NCBI GenBank assembly: GCA_049115715.1
Contig: JAGDZQ010000008.1
Coordinates: 14,159 to 78,158 of the forward strand
Direction: 5' to 3'
DNA length: 64,000 bases
Source of the DNA: JAMZMI01 sp049115715
Lineage (GTDB): Bacteria; Bacteroidota; Bacteroidia; Cytophagales; Cyclobacteriaceae
This document shows positions 53,681 through 63,912 of the stretch, in pieces. The notes beneath the pieces were generated by a model, which saw only the letters and a list, made by a program, of their open reading frames with translations, searched no databases and had not been told where the DNA came from. The translations under genes were made by a program, and so were the position numbers. Every line of letters begins with the position of its first letter. The first letter of the stretch is position 1.

Positions 53681-54387
53681 GTTCTGGTCACTCTATTGTT
53701 TCTTTCTTCTATTCATCATACTGAGTTGTGGTTCTGAAAACGGGAGTGAGTTCGACTTAGAAATATCAACCGTAGAGGAACTGCTGGAGCTCTCTCAAAG
53801 TGTTCAGTTCTCCTGATGGCAAGTTTATCGACTTCAGCCCAGACCAGTTTGTTTCAATCGAAGGGTCTAATTTTTCAACCCCGGAGGCGATAAACTTCAC
53901 CAATCCGGAAACAAATTCTCAGATATCCGGCTCAGTTTTTTCATTGGTCCACGGGGGCAAAATTTCCTTTGTGAATAGTGAAATCGGATTAGATGAGACT
54001 TATAGATTCAGCTATGTCTTCATCATTGGTATAGAAGAGTTTGCCATCGATTATTTTGACCTGTCTATCAACGATATTGATCCTTCTCTCCGAGACATTA
54101 CCTTAGTCTATGCACTTGGGGATAATAGTTACGATATAAAGGATATTTTGGAAGGCGAAGTTCCTCGATCTATTAATTACCTATCCCTAATGGTTTATCC
54201 TAATGGAAACTCTGAGGGCTTTTTCATCACTGAAAACACTTTCTTCGATGAGAACACTTTCGCCGTTGAGTTTAACAATGCATTTGTGAAATTGAATGAT
54301 GATATGGTTTACGGAGAGGGCGTGGCAAGTTATGCTGCTCGATTCAGTTTTTTTGAAGCTGATTTTGAACTCATTCTTCGGCAATGA
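53670..54387 (+). pseudogene. Frameshifted lipoprotein gene
   Basis: ATG 53670 opens a frame with a clear lipoprotein signal (FIILSCGSENG, Cys20) that stops at TGA 53814-53816 after 48 codons. The downstream frame, readable from 53800 (FSSPDGKFIDFSPDQFVSI...), continues to 54387 with beta-rich sequence and no start signal of its own. The two overlap at the point where one base must be inserted or lost (near CTCTCAAAGTG, 53792-53802). Joined, they give a lipoprotein of about 238 residues. It may be a true pseudogene or a sequencing error. Function unknown. Confidence 0.7.
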
Positions 54388-54434
54388 TTATTTCCAGCTT
54401 TGGTCAAACTAAATCGGTAAGAGATTAGAAAAAT

Positions 54435-55238
54435 TTACTTAATCTGATAGTGAATATGATCGTCGTGTCTGACTGCCTGGCATCCATGAAATCGAATATT
54501 ATCTTGCTTTTCGAGACCCCATCTTTCTTTTAAATGTGGCTCGATGAAAATCTTGGATGTGCTTTCATTTTCAGCCAGAAGTAGAATTAGTTTTTTCGTT
54601 CTTTCAACATCCAACTCATACGAATCCTTGTTCCATTGAGGTGTGACGTACTCAAGAAGTCCGTACTGCCAATAGCCTTCCTTAGCACAAAAGTCAGCAT
54701 AGCTTATCTCGTGTGTATCTGGATCTTCATAAACTCCATACCCGCTAAATGAAGGTGACAAATCATCTTTTTCACCCTGCTTTTCATAATAAAAAGCTAA
54801 ATCTAGCTTTCTTCCATCATTGTGACTCAAATGAGGAAATAAGGGAAATCCATTAATGAATGGGAAATTAGCATCTAGATAATTGGTATGTGTACCTTCA
54901 AAAAGTACACTCATCTCACCTGAAATAGCAATGAGTTGTGATCTCATTTCTGGACGGACATAGTGACGATTGAGCAGACATGTCATCAGATTTAGTGGCC
55001 TCAATTCTCCTGTAAGTGGTAAGCTCACTCTCCCAAACACAGGTGCTATAAGAGGTAAAAGGAGAAAATTCGAAAGCAGGTAAATGAGAAAAAAAGAAGT
55101 AATCGCCTTCACTGCATTCAGTGAATACTTCTTTATTAAAACCAAGTTTAGGACATAAATGATCCCTCCAACCTGTGTGAAAACTGTTAGAATTAAAATC
55201 AAAAAGAAACGTAAAAACCACTTAACAAATGCTCTCAA
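54435..55238 (-). CDS. Membrane protein with LAS-type metallopeptidase-like motifs
   Basis: A 267-residue protein with two N-terminal membrane segments (about 9-34 and 44-67) and a C-terminal domain. That domain has SHNDGRKLDL (138-147: His139-x6-Asp146) and RHDDHIHYQ (257-265: His258, His261, His263). This His-x6-Asp plus HxH-type arrangement is how zinc is held in LAS enzymes (lysostaphin, D-Ala-D-Ala carboxypeptidases, MepA). It suggests a membrane-anchored periplasmic peptidoglycan hydrolase, but overall similarity to M15 or M74 families is not visible to me. It lies 21 bp downstream of the giant secreted protein gene on the same strand. Confidence 0.65.
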   Translation of the reverse strand: MRAFVKWFLRFFLILILTVFTQVGGIIYVLNLVLIKKYSLNAVKAITSFFLIYLLSNFLLLPLIAPVFGRVSLPLTGELRPLNLMTCLLNRHYVRPEMRSQLIAISGEMSVLFEGTHTNYLDANFPFINGFPLFPHLSHNDGRKLDLAFYYEKQGEKDDLSPSFSGYGVYEDPDTHEISYADFCAKEGYWQYGLLEYVTPQWNKDSYELDVERTKKLILLLAENESTSKIFIEPHLKERWGLEKQDNIRFHGCQAVRHDDHIHYQIK

Positions 55239-55259
55239 AATTCAGCTTTCAGTATAAAA

Positions 55260-58200
55260 TCACTCCCACCCTACAACTACGGTTTCTTTCATGACATCTT
55301 TCCTCCCTGAGCTGTCGAATACTTCGAAAACAACTAAATAGTATCCACTGCGGACTGCATTGCCTGAGCTATCAGTACCATCCCACTTCATAAATCCTGA
55401 TGTGGAAAGCGAAGCTCCATTGGCGAGTTCTTGCACAGGCCTGCCGTACTGATCATAGACAATTACGTTGGCAAATTTGCCTGACTGCTCAAACTGATAG
55501 TTGATAGTGGTGAATGATTGATTTGCCAAAGAGGTACTTCCAGGCACAAATACTTTGGGATCTATCTCTAGCGAGCCAGAAATTTGAGGTGCATCAAAGC
55601 TTTGAGAATTGGCATATCCAGGCGTTGCAAAACCTACTGTACTGGAGGCTGATGTCCAGTTTGAAGAGCTTTGGGTTGCCGCATCGAAATCTATTCGCTC
55701 CAAGGAAACGCCATCGACATCCTCCAGCAGGCTGGAATGATAGTCATCCAGATATGTGAACTTGTCAATGACATTTTGATTCGTTTCCATTATTACGACC
55801 GTTCCTTCATCGTTTCCATAGGTTGGAAAGCTTGGCATCTCGAGGAAGTTATCAACGCTGCTCAAAGGGTATTGAAAATAGAGCGTAGCAGCGTTGGTAG
55901 TAAAAGCAAGGTACTCTCGTGGTGCTAGTATGGTTTCGGCATTTGAAATCTCTCTAAGTTGATCAAGGGTGGCATCTTGCTCACGAACCAAAAACCAATT
56001 TTTCAGATCGATAAAGTCATCCGAATTGTTGTAAATCTCTACAAAATCAACACCCCCTGTTTTAGGATTAAAGAGTACTTCATTGATAATGATACTTAGA
56101 CTATCGGCATTTCCTGGCCTTACGAAAGTCCCCACTCCATTCTCGATTTCGTTTCCTTTGCAATCAAAAATGTTTGAGACTGTTACCTCATAGATTTGGT
56201 TGATGGCTAGCAGCTCCGAAAAATCAATCGTGAGCGAAGACCTGATTAACTGATCCAAGGAAATTCCTTCTATATCCAAAGGAGGGTTTATCTGAAATTG
56301 GGCTGATTCGGCATCCAAGTTTAAAGATTCACTGAAGTCAAGTCTAACTTGATTTTCTGCAACTACAAATGCAGAAACAAGCGACGGCCCAAAGCTGTCA
56401 GGTACGCTTTCCATATTGGAGTTTGACTTACCAGGGGTTCCTCCATTGGTATCAGTAGCACTACCCCAAGCGATCTGACCTCCACAGGGATTGGTCAGGT
56501 CTTTCAACTCTAGAGAAAACCCTCCGCTTGCTTTGAGGTCATTATGCCAGTCTTGATCGTACTCAACAGAAAACACCAACTGGTCTTCGATCCAAAGGCT
56601 AAGCTGCTCTCCAGAATTGGCCAACGATGGCCAATTGGAAACACCCATACTTGCGCCCAGCACTTCAAAATCTGACACTGATGAAGTCGGACATAAGATG
56701 AGATAATCGCCAGGCTCAAGCATCTGAGATGAGAGTGAAGTCGTATCTGAACCATCAGTAAGAATGAGCCCATCAAGTGATAAAAGATCTTCGGAGGCAT
56801 TGTAGATTTCGAGGTATTCCGAATTAGGCAAATCTTTAACTACTGGATCAGGATCAGACATAATCTCTGTTATTAAAATTTCGTTGAATGATGGTTTTCT
56901 CCCCAAACCAAACCTGATCACCGTACTCACAATTGCATTGCCCGAACAATCTGTGGCCTCCTCAATTGCTAGACTATAAATCTGACCTGAAGTCAGGTTT
57001 TCTTCAAACTGTACTTCTACACTTTCAAAATAAATCCCTTGTACGTCAACACTCGAAACCTCAAGAGCGGGAGAACTAAACGACCCGTTGGCAATGCTCA
57101 AGCTATCCATAGGCTCGCTGAAATGGATTATAACAGAATTGTCCGATTCTATATCGTAAGAGGTAATGATTGGGGCTTGCAAGTCTGGCATTAAGCTATA
57201 AACTGAGTTTTGCGAGCCGGGTGTTCCTCCATTTTCAGAGTTAGAAGCGGTCCAGTTGGCTCGACCGAAGCACTTACTCTCTGGATTGATAAGCTCAAGA
57301 CTATATCCTCCATCGTCTTTTTCAGTATCACCATACCAATCAGAACTGTAAATGGTCAAATCAATGACGTCTCCTTTTATAGAAACCAGACCTACTCCTC
57401 CTACTGTATTCAGCAAATTTGGAAATTCTGCTACTGCCAATTTGTTGGGGATATCAAAGAGTGAAAATCCCGAATTAGAAACCAACAAAACGTATTCTCC
57501 AGCACCCAATTCGTAATTGCTAAGAGGAATCGTACTTTGACCATCTAGCAGGCCAAGAGACTTAAGATTGACTGATTTGTTGCTAACATTATACAACTCG
57601 ATATACTCCGTATCAGGCAGACCAACAACAGGTGTGGGGTCTGCCATATACTCCGTAATAAGTACATCTCCTGGCTCTGGAATAGCGGGTGGATTATAAC
57701 TAAAAGTGGTAGTGTCTGCCTTTAGGAAATTCCCTGACAAATCCGAAAGATTGTCAATTACCAAATCATACTGCTGATCCTCCACAAACTGATTGTTAAA
57801 GTCCAGCGTCACAGTGGAATCTCCATCAAAACTGGTAATGGTCGGATTGCCAAAGCCTACAATAGAAAACAGGTTCTTAGACTCAGCAGATTCCTCTTCC
57901 AGACCTTCGTTAAAACTAAGGTTCAAAACACCGAAGAGGTCGCTTTCTACTTCAACTAGCTCTGGTGCCGCGCCATCATTAATTACATCCGCCCGATAGT
58001 CAGGCAGCCTTCTTCCATATAGATCTATGAGATCATTCCAAGTAAGCGAAAAGACAGTATTATCTGCTACGTCAGCCGCAAATACCAGCCGGATCGTTGA
58101 GGTGTTGTCTCCATCCAAAACAGCCAGCTGAGGCTTTTCTCCATTGAGCAAAAACTGATCTTTAGAAATTGATTCAAACTCGGTTTCAAAAACCAGCTCC

Positions 58201-61200
58201 AGTGTTTTGTCATTGATAAATCTATAGCTTTCGAATAATGTGAGAAAGGTCAATTCCTTGATGGCTTGCTGAAGCGCATTTCCACTTGCGTCTATAAGAT
58301 TAGAAAAGGCTATGTTTACTTTATCTTCGTTTTTAAGATTGCCATCCAACTCCAGAAGCACGTCCGTTTCGTTTTCTTTTGTCAAGCTGACAATGTCAAA
58401 AACTGAATTTTGATAATTAACCAATTCTTCAAAAGAGGCTCCCATTTCCTCGCTAAAAGTCAACTTCAGTATCGAATCAGAAAGTGCAGTCATCTGAACG
58501 ATGTTAGGGTTTTCTGTATTTAAATCAACTGTACTATCATTAGCCACATTGCCTCTTGAATCAGCCAAACTTCTGAAAGTAAGACTCTCCTTTTCTGAAT
58601 CATTTATTGAGTTGAAGTCAAGAAAAATCATCAAAGAATCCGGCCCTATAATTTTTGCTTTAATTGGAGAAGCTCCCTCGAATTCAAAATTGGTCAAATC
58701 AAAAACAGTCGCTGTGTCCAGCTTCTCATGAAAACTAAGTCTCACTGTCTTTTCGCCAGAGCGAATAACCTCCTCAAGTACTGGAGGCTTAGGATCATAC
58801 ACGAAAATTGCTCTTCGAGAACTCGCGAATACATTGTCATGAATATCAGGAATCCCTGAAGCAAACACAGTTTTTTCCTGTTCGATTTCAAAAGCGTGTG
58901 CAAAACGGAGCTGTACAATAGAGTCAGAAAGCACCTCTACTTCAGTTGGATTTTCACCATCTTCTAACCGGTATCGGGAAGCTGAAGTGGCGATTTCCTC
59001 ATTGATCGGTTCTTCCCAAAACAAACTGATTTGATTTTCACTATCCACTGCCACACGATCAATATTCGGAGCTTGAGTGTCATATAAAAATCTCGCAGCT
59101 GGAGTGACCAATAGCTCGTTTGTCTCTTTATTTCTTATGTTTTCGATATAGAGCAGCATCGAACGATTGCCATCAAAGTTCTGGCCAAACGAAAGTCTGA
59201 TTAAAGTAGAGTCTGACTCATCTATGGCTATAGCGTTTGGTTTCAGGTCTCCATTTAACAGATAGTTGTCAATATTGGTAGCGGAGGCTATCGATGGTTT
59301 GGTCTCGAATTTCAAAGCAAGTAAGTTTGAAGCGATCACATAGGCTGAATCAACTTCATTGCTATACGCAAAAACAACCTCCTGTAAGCTGGATACATTG
59401 CCTGAGGTATCCTCCAAATTTTCAAATGAAATCATGTAACTCGACGGTTCAACAAAAAAAGCTTCGAATGTCAAATGAACTCTGTTAACTGCCGAATCCT
59501 GGAGAATGGCTGAGGATGGTTCAGCTCCAGATAGTAGGAAATTGGATTCTTTTTCAGCTACTGATTCTCTCAGAGGTTCATTGAACTTGATTCCGATTTC
59601 ACTATTTGAGAGTATAACCAGATCAGCAAACTGCGGAGGAGTAATATCGTAGTAAAATGTATAAGATTCGTCTTCAAGATCATTACCTGAGCAATCCTCA
59701 ATTCCGGTAAAAACAATTTCATGGAATGCTTCTGAAACTAAAGAACTAGAAAGTGCAACCTCATACTCGGACAAATTGGTAGATGTGACGGATGCTACTG
59801 TATTTTCAGATATCTCAAAGGAGCCGAGGTTAACAGTAGATTCTTCGAGAGGTTCGCTAAATACTATGGTAAAAGCCTGAGAGGTGATTGCTACTGAAAC
59901 AATTTGAGGGGCTTCCACATCTGGCTCATCAGAAAACACAGAGTTCTGCGTTCCCGGTGTGCCACCGAATTCACTGACAGACGCACCAAAATTGAAAATA
60001 CCATTACACGGAAGCAGAGGATTTATCTGCTCAAACGATACGCCATCTAGTGGAGCTTCCGCATATGACACTTGGTCTATTGTATCGTCGCTTCCATTTA
60101 TGAGAGCTAAGGTGATGTTTGTTTGGTTTAAATCCGGAAGACTACTTACTCCTAATACATTACCATAGCTTTCAAACAAACTCACATTGCCTGGAGTACA
60201 TAAAATCACATACTGTGAAGGCCTTAGAGTAAAAGTGGAAAAGGCCTGAGAAACAGAAGTGGAGGTTGGGGATTGCTCAGAAATAATGAATCCTGCTAAA
60301 TCAAAAAACTTATCGGTAGTGTTATAAAGCTCTATATACTCCGCATTGGGAATTGCTGTAACAGCATCTGGATCTACGATAAATTCATTGATGACAATAT
60401 CACGCTCCTCTGCTAGAGAATAAACGATATAATCGAAGCTGGCTTCTGAATCCGCGACAATTGCATTTCCGTTCAAATCTTCAACATTGTTAACCGTAAG
60501 GACATAATTACCTCCATTCACCAGACTATTTACGGCTAGCAATACTTTGCTTTTATCCGAAGCGTCCAGTACCGCTGCAATTACGCCTTCTCCATTTACT
60601 GAGTAGTTTGAAAGTGTCTCAGCTGAGGATTGATCAAGGTCTTCACTAAAGTCAATTTCTACTTGGGTTTGAGATATTGGTGATACGGCTATAATAGTAG
60701 GAGGATTCGTATCTGGAACAACGCTCCCGGTTACTACAAAGTCATCAAAAAAATGTCCGTTTACTGCTCCATTCAAGCCAGATTGCACCACGAATAACCC
60801 AAAATGAGTCGACTGATCAAAGGTCCCATCAGTTGTAGATCCACCGGTAGAAAATGTTCCAGTATTGCCATCATCATATTCCAACGTCCAGAGATCAGTA
60901 ACATCTCTCGTCACCCTGATTTTAAATACATTGCTTGAGCTACTGTCAAACAGATCATCGCCAAAGTCAATAATGGCCTCTCTGGTACCATTGGTTATCT
61001 TATACAAAACCAATTCGTCATCCGTGCCTCCGCATCTCACAAAATAACCATTTATCGAACTGCTACTGAGGTCCTCTTGATCGGACATCAAAAAGACGTC
61101 TACATAGTTTGCTCCTGAAGTGGCAAACTGAAAGTCAATATAAAATTCCCATGATGCATCGTAGGCAGCTGTAGATGGGACACTCAGGTAGTAACTATCA

Positions 61201-61385
61201 AGTCCTCCATTATCAGGGTCGTTGTTGGAGTTAAGAACACCAGTGGTGATCGTAAAAGCTGAAGTATTTCCTGACCAAACAGTTCCATTTGTAAAATCTC
61301 CATCAGAAAAATCATCTGATAATTGAGCTTGCAAGAAGGTGCAGCAGGTTAACAAAAGACATGAAACTGTGGTTTTTAAATTCAT
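55260..61385 (-). CDS. Giant secreted lamin-tail-domain protein (2041 aa)
   Basis: A secreted protein with signal peptide (ending near LQAQL, residue 22). Residues 23-221 look like a concanavalin-A/LamG fold. Four lamin-tail (LTD) domains begin near residues 328, 1242, 1502 and 1765 (pattern INEFxxDP..EYIELYN). Between them and after the first lie many about-100-residue Ig-like (Big_5-type) repeats sharing LxFSExL and SGN signatures. The C-terminal region (about 1940-2041) resembles a FlgD-like Ig or T9SS sorting domain, with VYDQYGRPVQEL and WDGTDSSGNAVRSGYY. Probably a cell-surface adhesin or secreted structural protein carried by the T9SS. Similar LTD proteins include nucleases, but no nuclease domain is seen. 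Confidence 0.85.
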   Translation of the reverse strand: MNLKTTVSCLLLTCCTFLQAQLSDDFSDGDFTNGTVWSGNTSAFTITTGVLNSNNDPDNGGLDSYYLSVPSTAAYDASWEFYIDFQFATSGANYVDVFLMSDQEDLSSSSINGYFVRCGGTDDELVLYKITNGTREAIIDFGDDLFDSSSSNVFKIRVTRDVTDLWTLEYDDGNTGTFSTGGSTTDGTFDQSTHFGLFVVQSGLNGAVNGHFFDDFVVTGSVVPDTNPPTIIAVSPISQTQVEIDFSEDLDQSSAETLSNYSVNGEGVIAAVLDASDKSKVLLAVNSLVNGGNYVLTVNNVEDLNGNAIVADSEASFDYIVYSLAEERDIVINEFIVDPDAVTAIPNAEYIELYNTTDKFFDLAGFIISEQSPTSTSVSQAFSTFTLRPSQYVILCTPGNVSLFESYGNVLGVSSLPDLNQTNITLALINGSDDTIDQVSYAEAPLDGVSFEQINPLLPCNGIFNFGASVSEFGGTPGTQNSVFSDEPDVEAPQIVSVAITSQAFTIVFSEPLEESTVNLGSFEISENTVASVTSTNLSEYEVALSSSLVSEAFHEIVFTGIEDCSGNDLEDESYTFYYDITPPQFADLVILSNSEIGIKFNEPLRESVAEKESNFLLSGAEPSSAILQDSAVNRVHLTFEAFFVEPSSYMISFENLEDTSGNVSSLQEVVFAYSNEVDSAYVIASNLLALKFETKPSIASATNIDNYLLNGDLKPNAIAIDESDSTLIRLSFGQNFDGNRSMLLYIENIRNKETNELLVTPAARFLYDTQAPNIDRVAVDSENQISLFWEEPINEEIATSASRYRLEDGENPTEVEVLSDSIVQLRFAHAFEIEQEKTVFASGIPDIHDNVFASSRRAIFVYDPKPPVLEEVIRSGEKTVRLSFHEKLDTATVFDLTNFEFEGASPIKAKIIGPDSLMIFLDFNSINDSEKESLTFRSLADSRGNVANDSTVDLNTENPNIVQMTALSDSILKLTFSEEMGASFEELVNYQNSVFDIVSLTKENETDVLLELDGNLKNEDKVNIAFSNLIDASGNALQQAIKELTFLTLFESYRFINDKTLELVFETEFESISKDQFLLNGEKPQLAVLDGDNTSTIRLVFAADVADNTVFSLTWNDLIDLYGRRLPDYRADVINDGAAPELVEVESDLFGVLNLSFNEGLEEESAESKNLFSIVGFGNPTITSFDGDSTVTLDFNNQFVEDQQYDLVIDNLSDLSGNFLKADTTTFSYNPPAIPEPGDVLITEYMADPTPVVGLPDTEYIELYNVSNKSVNLKSLGLLDGQSTIPLSNYELGAGEYVLLVSNSGFSLFDIPNKLAVAEFPNLLNTVGGVGLVSIKGDVIDLTIYSSDWYGDTEKDDGGYSLELINPESKCFGRANWTASNSENGGTPGSQNSVYSLMPDLQAPIITSYDIESDNSVIIHFSEPMDSLSIANGSFSSPALEVSSVDVQGIYFESVEVQFEENLTSGQIYSLAIEEATDCSGNAIVSTVIRFGLGRKPSFNEILITEIMSDPDPVVKDLPNSEYLEIYNASEDLLSLDGLILTDGSDTTSLSSQMLEPGDYLILCPTSSVSDFEVLGASMGVSNWPSLANSGEQLSLWIEDQLVFSVEYDQDWHNDLKASGGFSLELKDLTNPCGGQIAWGSATDTNGGTPGKSNSNMESVPDSFGPSLVSAFVVAENQVRLDFSESLNLDAESAQFQINPPLDIEGISLDQLIRSSLTIDFSELLAINQIYEVTVSNIFDCKGNEIENGVGTFVRPGNADSLSIIINEVLFNPKTGGVDFVEIYNNSDDFIDLKNWFLVREQDATLDQLREISNAETILAPREYLAFTTNAATLYFQYPLSSVDNFLEMPSFPTYGNDEGTVVIMETNQNVIDKFTYLDDYHSSLLEDVDGVSLERIDFDAATQSSSNWTSASSTVGFATPGYANSQSFDAPQISGSLEIDPKVFVPGSTSLANQSFTTINYQFEQSGKFANVIVYDQYGRPVQELANGASLSTSGFMKWDGTDSSGNAVRSGYYLVVFEVFDSSGRKDVMKETVVVGWE

Positions 61386-61557
61386 TTAATCAGAATCAAC
61401 TCACTATTATAAAGGCTAAGCTGCTAAGTCACTGACAATCAACTGCCAAAAATCATGTTCAAGTAGTTTTAATCAGCGATTATATACATTAAATTCGCCG
61501 TTCGTTAAAAATAGGGAATTATTATTCCGTTCAAGATTAATAAAACGTAAAAAGATT

Positions 61558-62550
61558 ATGAAAATCGCTGTTGTTGGAGCTACTGGCCTGGTTGGTCACG
61601 AAATCCTAAAAGTCCTGGAAGAACGCAATGTAGCGTTCGATGAATTGTTGTTAGTCGCATCTGCCAGATCTGTAGGTAAGAAAATGACATACAAATCGAA
61701 GGAATATACAGTGATTGGATTAGAGGATGCCGTAGCGGCCAAACCGGATATCGCATTGTTCTCAGCTGGAGGAAGTACTTCTCTGGAGTGGGCACCAAAA
61801 TTTGCTGAAAATGGCACAATCGTGGTTGACAACTCGTCTGCCTGGAGAATGGACCCAACTAAAAAACTGGTGGTTCCAGAGGTGAATGGAAATACGCTAA
61901 GAATTGATGATAGAATCATCGCAAATCCAAACTGCTCGACCATACAAATGGTGTTACCTTTGATGCCTCTTCATGAAAAGTATGGTATTAAAAGAATCGT
62001 AGTATCCACCTATCAGTCCGTAACAGGTACTGGAAAAGCAGCTGTAGATCAGATGATGAATGAGCGTGCTGGAAAAGAGGCTGATATGGTGTATCCGTAT
62101 AAGATTGACTTAAATGTACTTCCTCATATTGATGTGTTTCAAGACAATGATTACACCAAGGAGGAAATGAAGATGATCAATGAAACGAAAAAGATCATGG
62201 GGGACGACAGCATTCAGGTAACGGCTACTTGCGTGCGCATGCCTACAATGGGTGGTCACTCTGAATCGGTCAATATTGAGTTCGAGAAAGACTTTGACGT
62301 TAAGGAATTGACTCAACTCATGGCAGGAGTATCTGGAGTTGTGATTCAAGATGATCCGAAAAACAACGTATATCCAATGCCGCTAAATGCTCATGGGAAA
62401 GATGAAGTTTTCATCGGGAGGATAAGAAGAGATGAGTCTCAGCCTAACACAATAAATATGTGGATCGTAGCGGATAACTTGAGAAAAGGTGCTGCTACTA
62501 ACGCTGTGCAAATCGCACAATTCCTCATGGAGAGCAACTTGGTTTACTAA
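61558..62550 (+). CDS. asd: Aspartate-semialdehyde dehydrogenase
   Basis: A 330-residue Asd: NADP-binding VGATGLVGHEILKVL (6-20), catalytic Cys126 in NPNCSTIQ and the His-containing MGGHSESVNIEF near 230. It makes aspartate semialdehyde for lysine/diaminopimelate, threonine and methionine synthesis. A TAAATTCG sequence at 61490-61497 could be a -7 element but no matching -33 TTG is evident. It stands apart from other amino-acid genes here. Confidence 0.97.
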   Translation: MKIAVVGATGLVGHEILKVLEERNVAFDELLLVASARSVGKKMTYKSKEYTVIGLEDAVAAKPDIALFSAGGSTSLEWAPKFAENGTIVVDNSSAWRMDPTKKLVVPEVNGNTLRIDDRIIANPNCSTIQMVLPLMPLHEKYGIKRIVVSTYQSVTGTGKAAVDQMMNERAGKEADMVYPYKIDLNVLPHIDVFQDNDYTKEEMKMINETKKIMGDDSIQVTATCVRMPTMGGHSESVNIEFEKDFDVKELTQLMAGVSGVVIQDDPKNNVYPMPLNAHGKDEVFIGRIRRDESQPNTINMWIVADNLRKGAATNAVQIAQFLMESNLVY

Positions 62551-62645
62551 ACTAAAGCTTGATCTGAGCGAGGTTTTGTAATTCAGCTTTTGTCGCGTGG
62601 AGCTTGACGAAACGTCAACAAAAGCCATTGAAAGAGTATCTGATT

Positions 62646-63836
62646 ATGGAATCTGAAAAGCTTGAGAGACTGACATCTGAATCTTTTACACAATTTGTAA
62701 AGGGGAATGAAAACGCAGATGTCAGTCGATTGCTTTTAGGTAATGCTCCAGATGGAGTGGACAAAAAGGAAGCTGCCGAACAAATTCTAAGTAGGAAAAA
62801 AGCCAAGAATAAATTACCCAACTGGCACTCCCAAAAAGGGCTGGTATTTCCTCCTCCGCTTTCGATAGAACAGTCTTCTTCTCAAAAGACAGCCGAGTAT
62901 AAAAAAAAGCTGCTGTCAGGGAATCACATTGTCGACCTGACTGGAGGAATGGGAGTCGACCTGATCTGCCTAAGTGACTGTTTCAAAAAAGCAACGCATG
63001 TAGAAATCAGCTCTTGGCTGAGTGGCGTTTTTAAGCACAATTCACAAGTACTTTCAAACAATCAAATTGAGGTTGTCAACCAATCTGCAGAAGAGTTTCT
63101 AAACCAATTCTTAGGAAAAGCTATTTTCTTCATAGATCCTGCTCGAAGGGATGACGCAAAGAGGAAAGTTTTTCTATTTGAAGATTGTAGTCCCAATGTT
63201 GTCGAAATGCTTCCTCTTTTTGAGAAGAGAGCTGAAAAAGTGTTGGTTAAAGCTGCTCCTATGATTGATGTCTCACTGGGAATAAATCAGCTTAAGCATG
63301 TGAGCGAAATTCATGTCGTCAGTCTGAACAACGAATGCAAGGAAGTGCTCTTTCTTCTTGACTTCACGTTTTCAGGAACTCCAAAGATTCACTGCGTCAA
63401 CCTTAAAGGGGACGAAGAGGAGCTTTTTACTTTCGATTTCGACGAGGAAAAACAGGCAGAAGCTAAGTTTCGAGACGTCAGTAAATATCTCTATGAACCC
63501 AATGCCTCCATTCGAAAAGCAGGGGCTTTTAAGTCAATCGCCTCTGGATTTGGTTTAGCAAAAATTGCCCCGAACACTCATTTGTATACTTCCGAAGAAT
63601 TAATAGAGAACTTTCCCGGACGTGCCTTTGCGGTGCTTGGAGAAGTCAACAAGAAAAACATCAAAACATTTTTTCCGGAAGGAAAGGCCAACGTCATTTC
63701 TAAAAATCATCCTTTAACTCCCGAACAAATCAAAAAGAAGTTTGGATTGAAAGATGGGGGGGGAAGTTTTTTGATTGGGATGGGGAGTGCTGGAAAGAAT
63801 GCAGTTTTAGTAAGTGCTAATAGAGTCAACAGCTAA
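62646..63836 (+). CDS. THUMP-like domain class I methyltransferase
   Basis: A 396-residue SAM-dependent methyltransferase with motif I VDLTGGMGVDL near residue 97, FIDPARRDDAKRKV near 162 (the motif IV region of RNA cap/rRNA-type N-methyltransferases) and a C-terminal THUMP-like domain (about 315-396). Family members methylate RNA; the substrate is not established. ATG 62646 is preferred to the ORF start at 62604, because the extra 14 residues look non-homologous. It follows asd by 95 bp. Confidence 0.82.
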   Translation: MESEKLERLTSESFTQFVKGNENADVSRLLLGNAPDGVDKKEAAEQILSRKKAKNKLPNWHSQKGLVFPPPLSIEQSSSQKTAEYKKKLLSGNHIVDLTGGMGVDLICLSDCFKKATHVEISSWLSGVFKHNSQVLSNNQIEVVNQSAEEFLNQFLGKAIFFIDPARRDDAKRKVFLFEDCSPNVVEMLPLFEKRAEKVLVKAAPMIDVSLGINQLKHVSEIHVVSLNNECKEVLFLLDFTFSGTPKIHCVNLKGDEEELFTFDFDEEKQAEAKFRDVSKYLYEPNASIRKAGAFKSIASGFGLAKIAPNTHLYTSEELIENFPGRAFAVLGEVNKKNIKTFFPEGKANVISKNHPLTPEQIKKKFGLKDGGGSFLIGMGSAGKNAVLVSANRVNS

Positions 63837-63887
63837 AGTAAAATGGAAACTCTTAAGGTTCAATTAATATAAAATACATAAAGACTA

Positions 63888-63912
63888 CTATTGATGGGCT
63901 CTTCATCAATAG
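63888..63912 (+). other. Stem-loop near window end
   Basis: CTATTGATG (63888-63896), loop GGCTCTT, CATCAATAG (63904-63912) form a perfect 9-bp stem, 51 bp after the methyltransferase stop. No T-run follows. The rest of 63837-64000 shows nothing else. Confidence 0.5.
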
